Below, piece by piece: positions 32,712 through 45,030 of a stretch of 64,000 nucleotides of DNA; within the stretch, counting starts at the first letter, position 1, and the number at the start of each line of letters is the position of its first letter. Source of the stretch: Isochrysis galbana (Eukaryota; Haptophyta; Isochrysidales; Isochrysidaceae); contig CM030945.1 in NCBI GenBank assembly GCA_018136815.1, positions 408,605-472,604 on the forward strand, in the 5' to 3' direction. The notes beneath the pieces were generated by a model. That model ran no database searches, had not been told where the DNA came from, and saw nothing but the letters and a program-made list of their open reading frames with translations. Both the position numbers and the translations under genes were made by a program.

Positions 32712-33622
32712 CCCACCCCCACCCCCACCCGCCGTCGCTCACTTTCCTACCACTTGCGAAACGCCCCCCCCCCCACCCCCCACCCCCCCCATCGGTGGCT
32801 GGGCCACCTTAACCCGGTATTCTCAATAACAGTGTGAGGAGGTGGGAGGTGGTAGGCGCGTGGCCCCCAGCCATGGGACCGACCACTCTGAGGGAAAGGA
32901 GGCGGGCGGTAGCAGGGTAACGGTCGCTCGGAGGGAGTGGGAGATGCGGCGATGCAGAAAGCTTTACTCGAAAGAGGAAAGAAGAAAGAATGCTGTAGAT
33001 TCACCTGGACGAGAGCTGCTGGGAGTATTTGGTCTGCTGCGCCCCCGCCCCCCCCCCCGCGCGCGCCCCGCCCCTCCGTTCGAGCACAGCAGGGACCGAG
33101 ACCTGTATTCCCCTCCGTCCACCACCTCTCTGATCCTCCTTGTGAGCTGATCCTTCCCTGCTGCTACCCGCTCACAGGGTCAACTCTCCTCATATTTAGG
33201 AAGAAGAAGAAGGGCGCGCCAAAGGAGGAGAGAAAGGGCGGCGCCCGCCCCCCCCCGGCGGGGGGGGGGGGGGTGCCCCCACGCAACCTCGGAATGGAAG
33301 AAGGGGGCAACTCCATCGAGATTCATTGGAAGCCCCCGATATATCATCTATGAAGCTGTTGCGTCGGCGGCCGCGCTGCCACAGCCCCAGGAGGTCACAC
33401 GTCCTACACTATTCTATAAAGAGGGAGAATGTCCTCACTTTTCATCGTGAAATCCTCCACCGCGATTCGTCTCTCCTTATGTGCGGGAACCTTGTGTCAG
33501 ATGAATCTTTACGTGATAAGACTAACGCTTTCCGCCTCGCATCTTTCGGCTGGCTCGGCGCCGCCCTTGGCCTCCTCCGCCTCTCCCGCCTCCCTCTCCC
33601 CCCCCCCCGGCCAAGCCGCCAG
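32712..33622. other. Intergenic, homopolymer-rich
   Basis: C-runs (32763-32790), a C/G block at 33250-33275 and purine-rich flanks; no supported gene. The last 200 bases are the probable promoter/leader of the C2 gene, with a C-run at 33599-33608. Confidence 0.4.
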
Positions 33623-36589
33623 ATGTGGGGCTCGCGGCGGGTGGTGGCGCTACTGCTCTGTGTATCGGCAGGTGCACGCGCCTGGCGGCGCGTCTGCGTC
33701 AACTCGGCCGTCCGGCTGCCGCCCAAGGCGGACAGCCTGCCACGCAACCCAGCGCCCGACGCGTGGGTCAAGGTGATGGAGACAAGGGGGAGATGAGGGG
33801 AGGGGAGAGGGAGGGGAGGGGAGGGGAGAGGGAGGGTGGGAGCATGGAGGAAGAGGAGTCAGGGGAGGGGATGGAGGGCGAGAGGTGGGCATGGGGGGGG
33901 GAGGGGGAGAAGGGGGACCAAGGAGGGATGGAGGCAGAGGTTCAGAGAAGAAGGAGAGGGAGGGCAGACGGAGGGGAGTCGTGAAGCGAGTCGGGTCGGG
34001 TGGAGATTGTGGTAGCCGGAGGTTTGGGCCCGCAAATGGCCTCGAGAGATGGGGCGGGTAGGCAAGTGGGCGCGCGGTGAAGGAGAGGGTGAGGCGTGAA
34101 GGGAAGCGACAGAAGGCCTTAGAGGAGGCACGCCACGCTTTGAAGTATGCTCGGGCAAAAGTATGCTGGGCGACCTTAGTGGCGAGCCCGGGGCTTCCGC
34201 CCAGGCTCTCTGGCCAGTTGGTACCGCAACCCACAGCCTTGATGAGCTGGCGATCTCCTTGAATCATAGGTCGAGGTAGAAGGCTCCGAGATCTGCCGCA
34301 CGCCATACATCTTAAACAACATTGACCCAATTTGGGAGCACTGCTGCGACATCCCGGACGAGCTCGCGTTTAGTCACGTGTGGTTCTCGGTCTTCGATTC
34401 CGACACACTCGCCTCAGAGGGGGACTACCTTGGCTCAGCCGGCTTCAGCATGGCCAGCTCCGCAGGGAATGTCCAGCTCACGCTCGAAGGATCAGATATC
34501 CCAGGTGCGGCCATGGCTAGGCCTCCTCGCTGCTAATGGTTGAATCCAGCAGAACGTTGCCAACGCGTTGATCGGGCGCGCCACCTATCGGTCCGTTTCC
34601 TGCAGCTGGCTGAGCCCTCGCTTCACGCCTCACAGACGACATGACGGGGCGACCGTCCCTTCTCAATGTTTTTGTCACCGACGCGCCCCCTCCCCCTGCG
34701 CCGCCCGCGCTGCCGCCGTCGCCTGCGCCGCCACCTGCACAGAGATGGTTGTGCGTCATGGAGGCGGAGGGTCTACCACAGGCCGACTTCTGGCCCAACA
34801 TGGGTGATGACATCAAGCCCGATGTGTAAGTGCATGCGCTGGAGAGGGATGAAGATCGAGCGTCATGGTGCTAGGTCGTGCCGCGGTGACCACGTGTCTG
34901 GCGCAAGCACGAGCCCTCGGCATCAAGTGTCAGAGCCTTAGCAAGTACACCCCACCCGTCACTCGCATGACGCTTCCAATGCCGCTTGCATGCCTCGTAG
35001 GTGGGCCAAAGTGGAGATCGCCGATGAACCCAACGACAAGAGTGAATGGCGCCACTTCGCCGATAACTTTCGTATGAAGATGGCGAAGGATCTAGAGGCA
35101 ATGGGTGGAGAGATTCAGATGCTCGGGGAGGAGATCTTCAAGGCACGCGCACGTACCACTGCCACCCGGGGTTTCGGTAGGCCCTCGGAAGTGGGGAAAA
35201 GGCCGTGGAAACAGTTTTGCACCTCCTCGTCAAGAGGTGCCCTTGGCCGTCTCCATTTGGATTGTGCCCACTCGCGTGCCTGGTGCAAGCCAGATCGCTA
35301 GCATCATGATGCTGGTAGCGTTCGTGCCTCTTGCACCGCAGACTACCGGGTCAGGCGGTCGCTGCTATACCTCCACGGTCTACAACTCGCATGAACCCCG
35401 CTGGCAGCACTGCTGCGATCTTTCCGCCGCCTCGGAGGGCCAGATGTATGTCATAGCCCTCTTCGATGAGGATATCGCCTACTCGTACTCTGACTATCTC
35501 GGCTTCGCGGTGCGTCCGGATTAGCTCGCGCGCCTGCCCCCAGTCTCCTCATCTCCAGGCTGCCATTGCGCCACCCGTCCTGCCCCTGCTTTCGGACGAG
35601 GCGCACCAGTCCGCGCCCAGTCCCAACGATGCATTCTACGTCCAACCGTCCGATTGGTGTCCCTCACCACCTGTTCCCTCCCGTGCCGCCCCTGCCTGGG
35701 TCTTGAGTAGGCTATCCCTGTCTCCTCTGCAAACGGAAAGCACACTTTGCCCGTCAAGGAGGGCTACTCCAAGGGCACTCTTACAGTTGAACTTCACAAC
35801 CAGCCGAACGACAATGGGACCTCAGCAGGCATTCCTCTCACCAACTTCGGTGTGGACTGCTGGGAGCAATGCGGCCATACGGTAACACGGCCCTGTTGGC
35901 ATTCCATGCCCCTTTGCCCATATTGCCAGGTTGGCCTGATCTTTTTGGGCTAGTTTGGTTTCTTACCGACAGCCGTGAGGTCCCTCGGTCTGGCTGCTCC
36001 CAGGGCGGTCGATGCGACTTCTGTGGTTCCATGGGTTCGTGTTGCCGCGACGGGTATGGCGAGGTCGGTTGTCCCGTCCTGGGATGGCACATTGTGAACC
36101 GCAAGGCAGCTCCAGCGGGCTCATGTGGTGATGAACGCCATTGGTAAGTATCGTGTATGCACAAGAATTCACTTGCTCCGCACCCCAAGAGACCAATCGC
36201 ACATTATGGCTTGGCATCTATCGAACTCCGTTCTTTGCCCTACTCATACTAACTCGTCGTTTCTGACCCTGCCGTTTCCCAGCTGTGTGTTCATGGACTC
36301 TGTGGAACGTGCGTCCCGTGAGGGCCGCGTGGCGTTCTCTGGCGAGGCAGGCGTGCATTGGGATACTACGTACATTCATCAAATGCTCCGCGAGGAGAAG
36401 CCGTCGAGTTCGGCCATCTTCTCCGAACCTGCCGCCGCCATTGTGTCGCGCCTTCGACCGTCAACGATCGCAACTCCTACACTATTCGTGCTTGGCGTTG
36501 GTGCGGTCATGGCTGTCATCGGTCTCGCTCTCCCTCGAAAGCTCGGCCGTGCATCGAACGACCCTGTTGGTACAACCGCGCTCATTTGA
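33623..36589 (+). CDS. Secreted/membrane C2-domain and Cys-rich protein, multi-exon
   Basis: Exon 1 (33623-33772) starts MWGSRRVVALLLCVSAGARA, a clear signal peptide. Exon 2 (34270-34504) joins in phase 0 to give DAWVKVEVEGSEICRTPYIL and NNIDPIWEHCCDIPDELAF, a C2-like domain. Later coding blocks: a Pro-rich linker with RWLCVMEAEGLPQADFWP (about 34.7-34.83 kb), VEIADEPNDKSEW (about 35.0 kb), a second CYTSTVYNSHEPRWQHCCDL C2-like repeat (35.36-35.5 kb), and a Cys-rich module (VDCWEQCG ... CDFCGSMGSCCRDGYG, 35.85-36.1 kb). The last exon (about 36282-36589) ends with a single membrane span (TLFVLGVGAVMAVIGLALP) and a short basic tail. A type I membrane protein with extracellular lipid- or ligand-binding repeats is likely. 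Several inner exon borders are unresolved. Confidence 0.65.
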
Positions 36590-37410
36590 ACACGGCCCAA
36601 ACTATTCTAGCCGCCTGGGAAGAGATTCGCCTAGGAAATGCTACCATAATTTGGCCTACCACACCACAGCCGCACCGCGTTCTAGATTTGCGGTTGTGCA
36701 ATACGCAACGTAGTTCGTCGTTCCTTCAGCCGCTGACTGCTATGGATCTAACGGCACGCGGCGGTGTCAGATCACTTCTAGTACCCCCTTGCGCGTTGCC
36801 TCACGCTCGCATCGCGTCCGTTGGCCACTTGGCGCATTCGCGAGATGTTTCGTTGTTCACGTGTGGACGTCGTACTTGCGCCTTGTATCTCCACGTATCT
36901 GCTGGATCGGCCGATGTCATGATTGCGACTGCCGACGGCCGTGTAGATGCGGCGCTCGTGTAGATGCTCATCAAGTGCTCGGCCGACCGCTCACTGCCGC
37001 ATTGCACACGAATTGCGCGCACGCTTGTTATATGTTTTGTTACGTGCCTCTTGTGTTTGAAATCCGTTCGTGACGCGAGCCTGGTGGACTTGATGTGTTC
37101 GTGTGCGTAATGTATTGTCGGTGCTCCAGGTATGGTACGCAGCACCGCGCCCGATCGCAACGTGTTCCCAGCTACGTTGGAACGGCAGTCAGCCGCCGCC
37201 CATCTCAAGCACCCTCAGCAGTCGGCTATACTGCCAACCACGGTCGTTCAGATCATTTGCTTCAGTACCACCACCCGAGCATTCGTTAGTATACAAATGA
37301 AAGACATCGATTTTAAACTTCGAAATCTGTATTGTATCTGACCGCGGTGCAACAAGGACACAGATTTCGCACTCAAGCGAAAAGCGTTCATTCGTGCATT
37401 CGCCACTTCC
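36590..37410. other. 3' flank of the C2 gene and intergenic DNA
   Basis: No domain-bearing frame recognised on either strand; AT content rises toward 37300. Confidence 0.4.
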
Positions 37411-38080
37411 CTGTCGCATCCGCGATCGACCTTTTTGTTTTTGCTCTCTGGAGCAATCATCTACGTCACTAATCTTATGATTATGATTGGTCGTTAGACT
37501 AATCTTATGATTGGTCGCCATGGAGGGGGGGCTCGCGCCTCGCGCCCCCCCCACCCCCACTCTCTCGATTCCCCTCATGGGGGCCGAGGGCCGAGAACCA
37601 TCCACCCCCCTGCGCTGCCTCTTGCCATGTAGGGGGGACTCACCCAGACTGCCCAGACTCTCCTTGAGAGTCGGGCACAGGCGAGCACAGATCGCACGCC
37701 CTGGCCCGCTGGCCCGCGTTTGCCTGCTTCTCGCTCTGACCAACCCCTCCTCCCCCTGGGCCCCCCTGATCAGGAGCCCCCAGCCAGCTCCAGTCGACCG
37801 GCAGGGGCTCGAGAGCTAGCGTGGGAGAGGCAGGAGGGGCCAAGGCCATGCGCCCCAGCCTCACCTACCCCCTGAGCTGCGCTCCCAAGCCCCTGCAAGC
37901 CTCCTGGGGACCTAAAGAGGGGCTGCAGGCGCGCGCCATGGGCCAGAGCCGCAGGGAAGAGAGGAGGAAGAGGGAAGAGGGAGGGGAGGGGGGAGTGGGG
38001 AGTGGCAGCTCTCCCCTCCGCGGCGTTTACGTGCTTGTCTTTTGCTCGCCCCGTTTGGGTAAGAGAAGACGGGGGCATGA
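37411..38080 (+). repeat. Variable-stem hairpin element with GC-rich body
   Basis: Starts with ctgtcgcatccgcgatcgac as in the 26.67 kb copy. A partly duplicated hairpin follows: ACTAATC-TTAT-GATTGGT at 37498-37515 with a second degenerate version just upstream. Then tcgccATGGAGG and a long G/C-rich body with no supported protein. It ends near 38053-38077 with gtttgggtaagagaagacgg, shared with 16936-16960. Confidence 0.55.
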
Positions 38081-38094
38081 CGAATTGGGATCAA

Positions 38095-38250
38095 GGCTAG
38101 GAATCGCGATTAATAGGGCTGATTAGTAGTTTCAAAACTGCCGATGATTAATCGGAGGGGTTTTGAAACTGCCTATTAACTGCTTATTAACTGGTTGCCA
38201 TCGGAGTTTTAAAACCCCTGATTAATAGGTAATCGATGTACGTTCGTACT
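38095..38250. repeat. Palindromic-core array, TTAA-type core
   Basis: Alternating gattaatagg, gattaatcgg and tattaactg units with tttcaaaactgcc, gttttgaaactgcc and gttttaaaacccc units. Layout is like the ATAT arrays (short AT palindromes spaced by C/G-ended words) with a different core. Confidence 0.5.
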
Positions 38251-38569
38251 TGTAGTCTACCATAGTCCTCTGGGCCTCGTGCCCTTCGCCGTCAAGCCTC
38301 GCAACCTCATCAACAACCTCGCCCCTTTCATGACTTCATGTATCGCCTCTCATAGCCTCCGCTCCTCGTAGAACTAGTTAGTAGAACAGTGAACAGTATA
38401 GAATGTATGCCTTGTATATGTACTAAATAGAGTACGAGTAGAAGAACAAATACATCTCATTTCGTCATTTCTAGCGCTATATATATGAATATATGAATAT
38501 AGGAAAAGCGGACCTGTCCCGTGATAGACTTATGTTTTATTGCCTGTTTACGTTATTATGTGCCTCGGT

Positions 38570-38707
38570 TACCACAAGGGGCACCGTAGATAGAAAAAAA
38601 GTTGTTATGCGCACGCACGGCGTCCCCGCAGGGGCCCGATGCACATTGCGCCGTACCACAGGGGCACCGTGGAGAAAAAGTTGCTATGCGCACGCACGGC
38701 GTCCCGC
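38570..38707 (+). repeat. Tandem duplication, two copies
   Basis: taccacaaggggcaccgtag ... tatgcgcacgcacggcgtcc at about 38570-38628 recurs at about 38655-38704 with small differences. Non-coding. Confidence 0.7.
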
Positions 38708-38765
38708 GCCGTCTCCAATTCCATATTAACGGTAACATAACATTCTAAACAAAAACAAAACTACC

Positions 38766-38868
38766 ACCTGGTCCTCTTTCGACGGAACGCGACTTCAAGC
38801 ACGTCGCCGAGATGGAGGCGGCGGGCATCATCCGCAGATCTAACTCGCCCTGGGCATCCGTTTGGCTC
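38766..38868 (+). pseudogene. Gypsy reverse transcriptase fragment
   Basis: About 34 codons reading DFKHVAEMEAAGIIRRSNSP, then WAS. This is the RT entry region of Ty3/gypsy elements (the 5.3 kb copy reads VAKMEAAGIIRKSNSAWAS). Nucleotide sequence differs from copies A and B, so it comes from another lineage. It is followed at once by the hairpin repeat at 38.89 kb. Confidence 0.65.
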
Positions 38869-38889
38869 CGCCCATCTTCTGCCTTGACT

Positions 38890-38990
38890 TGACAACTAAG
38901 TTTATGCTTATTTCGCCCATGACACGAGCCCCCCCCCCCCCCCCCTCTCCACTCCTCCCCTGCCATGGGGGAGGAACCACCCATGCTCCT
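38890..38990 (-). repeat. Variable-stem hairpin element, short copy
   Basis: Imperfect hairpin AACTAAG-TTTATG-CTTATTT (38894-38913), then a C/G block including a C-run, and ctcctcccctgccatggggg. The last part is shared with 24298-24385 in the same relative order. Confidence 0.6.
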
Positions 38991-39117
38991 ATGTGTTGGG
39001 TGATGGTGATTGAACGCTTCCAAGCCAGACCTACAATACTGGGTGTAGTGCACTACCCCATCCACATTACTCGCTTCAAAGGGTAATCAAGCTCATGATT
39101 ACTCCTATATTGGCACG

Positions 39118-39300
39118 CCAACTAACTTTATAGTTGGTCGCCATGGAGCGCGCCGCCGCTCCCCACCTCTCCTTCGGGTCCCCCACCGCGGGCGCCCCCC
39201 CAGCACCCATGGCCTCACCCCGCCAAAAGCGCACTGCTCTGTACGCACGCATAAAGCTGCTCAAGGAAGAAAGCCCAAACTCAAGAAACCGCTAGAACTC
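39118..39300 (+). repeat. Variable-stem hairpin element with ATG leader
   Basis: Perfect seven-pair hairpin CCAACTA-ACTTTA-TAGTTGG (39118-39137) then tcgccATGGAGCGCGCCGCC. The frame reads MERAAAPHLSFGSPTAGAPP and on to SPRQKRTALYARIKLLKEE before a stop near 39290. Start and leader match 21.98 kb and 7.07 kb. Confidence 0.6.
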
Positions 39301-40106
<806 letters not shown>

Positions 40107-40175
40107 CTCTACAGGCACACGGCACACATCGGAGGGCAAGCAGCAAGCAGTGCCGCCACGGGTTGCTCCATTCAT

Positions 40176-40660
40176 TCATGGTTCAGGTTCGTTGTTGCCA
40201 TCTGCATCCAAATCCTCGGCGCGCTGGCCGACCTTCGTGTACAACTTCATGTAGCGCGTGAGAACGTACTCTTCAGAAGGCTTGTACACCTTCTTGTTGA
40301 AATGAATTCGCACGAGGCGGGTAAGGTTGTGCGCGTACATATTGGGATTTGCTAGCTTACCTGCGAGCGAAAAGATTTGCTCCACGTTCGCCTCGTGCGG
40401 CAAATGCGACGCACATTGTTTGAAGACGAAGAAATGAAGTGCGAAGGCCTCATGTCCCAAAAGGCAGCCAGAACTCGTTCACGATGCCTTGCTCGTCTTT
40501 GTACCTCTCGACGGTCTCCTTCTGGATGTCCTTCCACTTCCGCACCTCCGTGAGCACCGGGGCCGAGTCTTGGCCATCAGCATGAGAGTCGTTGTCAGCA
40601 CGTTGCGCATGGCACCGCGCCCACGGCCGCGACCTCGAGGCATGTCTGGAGATCGGAGGT
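40176..40660 (-). pseudogene. hAT-type transposase C-terminal remnant
   Basis: Upstream part (to about 40450) reads LTEVRKWKDIQKETVERYKD and GIVNEFWLPF, and the rest (40460-40176) reads FKQCASHLPHEANVEQIFSL then AGKLANPNMYAHNLTRLV. The latter is the hAT dimerisation region (E/Q-FS, then L...N at the end). The two halves are in different frames around 40450-40462, so at least one indel is present. The catalytic core is missing. The remnant differs clearly from the hAT-like element at 61-63.5 kb. Confidence 0.6.
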
Positions 40661-41526
40661 GGCTGGGCCGCAATGAGTCGGGCGTCGGGGGGGGGGGGGG
40701 GGGCAAAAATCGGAAACGACGGCCAATACAAAAATAGAACGTAAGTATAACTAACCTCGCATATAAGTATCTAGTAGTGCATTAGATTACTCGAAAACGA
40801 CATTACTGATGCTATAGGAGGTAGGAGGTCTGAGAGAGTGATTACTCGGGTCAAAGGGTCATCATATGCCGCAATACTTGCATTTCTTGGTAATCAGAAG
40901 TAATCTCAGTATTGTAGGTGAGCCTTGAACGCTTCTCGCCTAAAGGAATGAAGGGGTTAGCGTAAAGGGAGTGAAAGTTTGGGGTATAGGGGATGGTGTG
41001 AGTCAGCACCATGAGCCATGAGTGCGATGGGCCCTCCATAGCTGTAGCAAGCAGTAGGCAACCGGTAGTAGCCAGAATCTTCAGGTGTTTTTTTCTTCTT
41101 TATAGCCCTCAGTATGATCATGGGAGATGGGGAAGGAAGGACAATGAGGGCTTTGGAGACGTCGGGCGCAGGCCACGAGTGGAGACCGGGGGGTAAAGAT
41201 GGCTCAGGCAGGGCGGCGGACGGCTCAGAACACTCAGGAGGGGAAAGCTCGGAAGGGATTGAGACGATCACGTCAGATCCATCATCTTGGATAGCAAGAG
41301 CTCACAAGAACAATGGAGGTCGAAAATTCGGATTTGGATCAACATATTACACAAGAGCCTCATAATTTTTCTGGAGTGTCCAATCCTCGCGTTGCATCAC
41401 CAAGGCAACAGGTTTCCGATCTTCAATCCTGGCCAACAAATGGGTTCGATCAAACAGGAGTTGATTGAATGGAACGGCGCGCTCATGGCCCAAATCGATA
41501 GCCTTGTCCGCATCGAGGTACATCGA
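40661..41526. other. Intergenic, no gene supported
   Basis: G-run at 40687-40702 and AT-moderate sequence; contains the 3' flank of the phosphodiesterase gene. No coding signal recognised. Confidence 0.4.
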
Positions 41527-43233
41527 TCATCTTGTCCCATTGTTCTCTTTAGCCTCAGCAATGGCTGCGTCACGTTCCTCGGCCCATGCGGCACGGTTGG
41601 CTTCAAGTTGCGCCATGCGCTCTCTTGCAGCGGGGAAAGCGCCTGCTGCCGCACTCCAAAGCGGAGTGACCACGAAGTCGAAGAATCCAACCTGTCCGAA
41701 AAATGGTTTGATGCGGTGGTGAATTCGTAAATTGGTGGAATGCAGGCGGCGTACCTCATGGGATTAAGGCATGGCGCATGAAACGTCTCGCTCGTCGCTC
41801 GAAATGTCCTGCCAACAGCTGCTCTACACCCGCACGCCTAAGCCGCGCACTTGCCTGAAGGTTAGCAATGTCGAGACGTGAATTCAGCTTGCTCATGTGT
41901 GGCGTCACAGGCAATCCCACTGCCTGCTCTTGCTGTGCCTGCTGACGAAACTCGTCGCATACACAAAGCCCCCATTGTCGGCAGAGACTCCAGCACAAGA
42001 CAGCGTTCGACAAATCTGCCAAGTGCAGAATGCCCTTGAGGACATCGACGCAGTCGGTCGCACGGCCTGCCGCCTAGCGATGGATGGGATTCATGAGAGG
42101 AGCATCAGAAGCTGTCGCCAACACTTTCTTCACGCAAGGCTTCCATGCCTGCGAGCGCTTGGGCAGTGATTGGGACTGCCTGCACCGACATAGTCGAGCA
42201 ATCGGTGATTGAGTGCTTATGCGATGCCATGTCAGTTCCAAGGATAGTCTTGCACATCAGTCGGCGGAGTTCGCGGTATTCTTCATTGCTTAGATGGGTG
42301 AGTAGTCCATGGCGATGGAGCAGAACGAATGTTGTGGCTGCGTGGTGGTTCTCGAGCACTGACTCGTCATTGTATAGAATGGCGAGATGTGAGTCTGAGG
42401 ACGCAAGGGGAAGCACTGGCGCTTAGAACACACCTCCAATGGATGGGATCAACAGCTTCTGGTGAAAGTGGCACATCCGCGCTAGCATGCCACAACGCAA
42501 CGAGCTCACCCGTGTTGACGAGGAAGGCATTGGATACCCCAGGATGGTCCAGATCGTGACACAGCGCGGCTAAGAGAAGTGCCAGCTCCTGAAGCTTAGT
42601 CAGCTCGCCGGGAGCAGGCTTGTCGCCCCTGGCGTCTGCGGTGTCATCTTCCAGCTTGACGTCCACGAATCTGGCATCTGGTGGCACCGCTCCATCGGGC
42701 AGGATGGGCACGTGACCCCCACGTAAGAGTATGTAGCTCGCATGCATCACAGTCACCGCATGCGCAAAATTGTGGTACGGGTTGGGGTGGTAGTTTGCGG
42801 CGACGTCGCTAAGGAAGGATACCAATGCGTTCGGGCTGATCTTGAAGGGATGTACGACGCCAGCGTCCTCCAAGATGCCCGCAGCAATCTGGATGAGCTC
42901 GCGCTGCGAGAAGCACCTGGGAACAGGTAGTGAGCGAGCGTGAGGCGGAGCGCATCATAGCGGCGTGGAGTACGCGTGTGTGTTTCACCAGACGTTGAGA
43001 TTCCATCTTCTCAAGTCGGCTGGCTCGAGCTGTGCAGGCAGCCGGCCAAGCTCCTCTGAGGAAAGTGGAGGCTTGAACCACGCGAGCTGCCGGTGCCAGT
43101 CAGCGCGGCTCCCGCGAGGCAGCCAGCCCACGAGCGCGTAGGCGAGGCGGCGGGGGAGAGCGGCGCGGAGGAGCAGCAGCGCGCCGAGCGGCATGCACAA
43201 CGCTGCCGCCTGCGTGTACGACGGCATGCCCAT
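41527..43233 (-). CDS. Class I cyclic-nucleotide phosphodiesterase, membrane-anchored
   Basis: Exons inferred: 43233-42989, 42916-42510, 42394 to about 42200 (end uncertain), 42073-41854 and 41754-41527. The N-terminus (MGMPSYTQAAALCMPLGALLLLRAAL) is a probable membrane anchor. Catalytic motifs of PDEase_I are in order: YHNFAHAVTVMH (HNxxHA), ALCHDLDHPGVSN (HDxDHpGxxN), LAILYNDESVLENHH, ILGTDMASHK, LHLADLSN and GFFDFVVTPLW. Correct splicing at CACGG|GTGAGC removes an otherwise open stretch after LVNTG and restores the NT-D...LYNDES family order. The intron after 41854 has a CAG|GCAAGT donor. Predicted reaction: hydrolysis of cAMP and/or cGMP to 5'-monophosphate with two bound metals. Confidence 0.85.
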
Positions 43234-43313
43234 CGCGCGGGCGGGGGTGGGGGAAGGGGGGCGCCTTCCGCCCTTTCTCTCTCTTTCTCTCTCTCCCATC
43301 TCTCTCTCGCTCG

Positions 43314-43314
<1 letters not shown>

Positions 43315-43349
<35 letters not shown>
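43315..43349 (+). repeat. (CT)n tract upstream of the phosphodiesterase gene
   Basis: About 17 CT units inside a wider pyrimidine-rich region (43270-43380), ending in a C-run at 43381-43395. On the gene's sense strand this is a GA tract 80-115 bases upstream of the ATG. Confidence 0.9.
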
Positions 43350-43350
<1 letters not shown>

Positions 43351-43395
43351 GCTCTCTCGCTCTTCTCTCGATTCCTGCTTCCCCCCCCCCCCCCC

Positions 43396-43869
43396 TGACT
43401 CTCTCCTCATATTTCTTTCTGTGCGCGTTGGATGATGCCAAGTGCCTGAACGCCTCCGTCCGCTGCTTGTCGCCCCTTGCTCACGTTTCCGTGTGTGCGA
43501 CTTCTGTGGGGTACCTGGAGCCTGGCGGGCCTAGACTAATTATTTTGTGCTAGGCCATCTGCCACTGCGCTAAGGCCCTTGCTTAGTAAGGGACCTGAGC
43601 CGCCGGGCTCGGTAAGCCCACCCCGAAGCGCCCACCCTTGCACGCTATATGTATGCGTATGGAGAGCTCTTAAGGCAGAGAAATAAAGACTCAGCAGCAC
43701 GCCTCCCTCGCCCTCGAGGGGGACTGACCGACAACGTGAGGCGGGCGCACGAACACTAGTACCGCGCGGGCTGCACCCAGTCCGGCACCGCCTCTTCCAT
43801 GCTAGTACTGGCTCCGGCCGCTATAGCGTCGGCCGTGCGGAGCTGTTGTGCCACCGTGTCTCGTGCGTA
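43396..43869 (-). other. Possible fragment of another LTR element next to the copy B LTR
   Basis: Minus-strand reading gives a coding-like stretch (AIAAGASTSMEEAVPDWVQP) stopping at about 43758. A segment that begins tgttcgtgcgcccgcc follows, and aataaagactcag (43680-43692, plus) lies in it. This could be a polyprotein end plus LTR from a different retroelement into which copy B inserted. No second LTR is seen, so the call is weak. Confidence 0.25.
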
Positions 43870-45030
43870 TGTCGAGTCGAGCGGAGCCGGAGGGCTCTGA
43901 GCCACTCCGTCGCGAGCGGCACCGGCGGCTAGCGCGGCGCTTTGTCCCTCCTCCCCACCGGGAGTCGGGTGAATGAAATTCTGGACTGGGTCGGGCAACC
44001 CCATTCGGGTGTATGGACAGGGAACGAACGGCGAACGAAGGACTGTGGGGCGGCGAGGCGCTCCTAGCGGCCCTAGTGTGATGGGTTGTAAGAGATTGTT
44101 AGACCTACAAAGAACTCTTCCCTCAGGGAGGGAGCCTAAGCTGCTTGAGTGCAGCGACGCAGCGAACAACGACGGACAACGAAGCTGAGAACAACAGGTT
44201 ACACCGACTCACGAACACACCGGAATCATTCACCCAAACCAAGCAAATTATCAAGCAACCGCGACCCCAAATCACCGATAACTCAAACACGTCGCGAGAG
44301 ACGGAGAGAGAGAGCGAGAGAGAGAGAGAGACTCCGCAGCGACGGCCGGAGCGTGTCTCCGTTGTAACTTCCCACGTAGCGGAGAGTCCGAAGGGGAGCG
44401 TCCTGTCGCGCGACCACGGCGATCACTTTGGATACAGATCGCAACGAGATGTCTTCACGACAGAGGAAATCTTGCCGTTGAGCGTGAACCTTCTAGACGC
44501 TTCTAACGAACAACCCTGAGTAGCAACCAAGGGGAAGGAACACCAAAGGGGCCAAGGCTTGCATGTAACTTGCATCAAGGGGAAAGATTCCCTCACCTAG
44601 GAAGCGAACCTACACCGGTCTCCAAGGGGAGATGGCAAATTAAACCTCAAATCTCGAGCGGCTAGAGCAACCGACTCGCTCGCCAAAACCTTGACCGAGA
44701 AGAAAGAAGCAAGGACCTACAAGCCAAGGGTAGCGGACCTAGGGAATGTGAGAGGAAGTTTCCGAACGCCAACGCGAACGCCAAACGCCGGAAGGCAACG
44801 AAACCCTAACCAAGCCAAGCGGAACCTACGAAGAACAGGCCTGGACGACAACGACAACGAAAGTGAAAGTGAGCAAGTCCCAAGCAAGAACCGGAACTCA
44901 ACAAGAAACAACAAGCCTTGCAAGAAGCTAAACAAGCCTTCACAAGGTAACTCGAGAGCCTGAGACAAGCGCGCAGCGAGCAACAGGCGACCTGGCTCCT
45001 TTGGGTCAAGATTACCCGAAAGGAGGAAAC
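43870..45030 (-). mobile_element. 3' LTR of retrotransposon copy B
   Basis: Matches 30401-31560 closely. Starts TGTCGAGTCG on plus (element end ...CGACTCGACA). Lies downstream of the polyprotein stop as a 3' LTR should. The upstream LTR edge is set only by where the two copies diverge, so the true LTR may be longer or shorter. Confidence 0.7.

Noticed and set aside
42435-42509. Extension of the phosphodiesterase exon through LVALWHASADVPL
   Set aside because: A strong GTGAGC donor precedes it and skipping it restores the family order NT-D...LAILYNDES, so it is intron.
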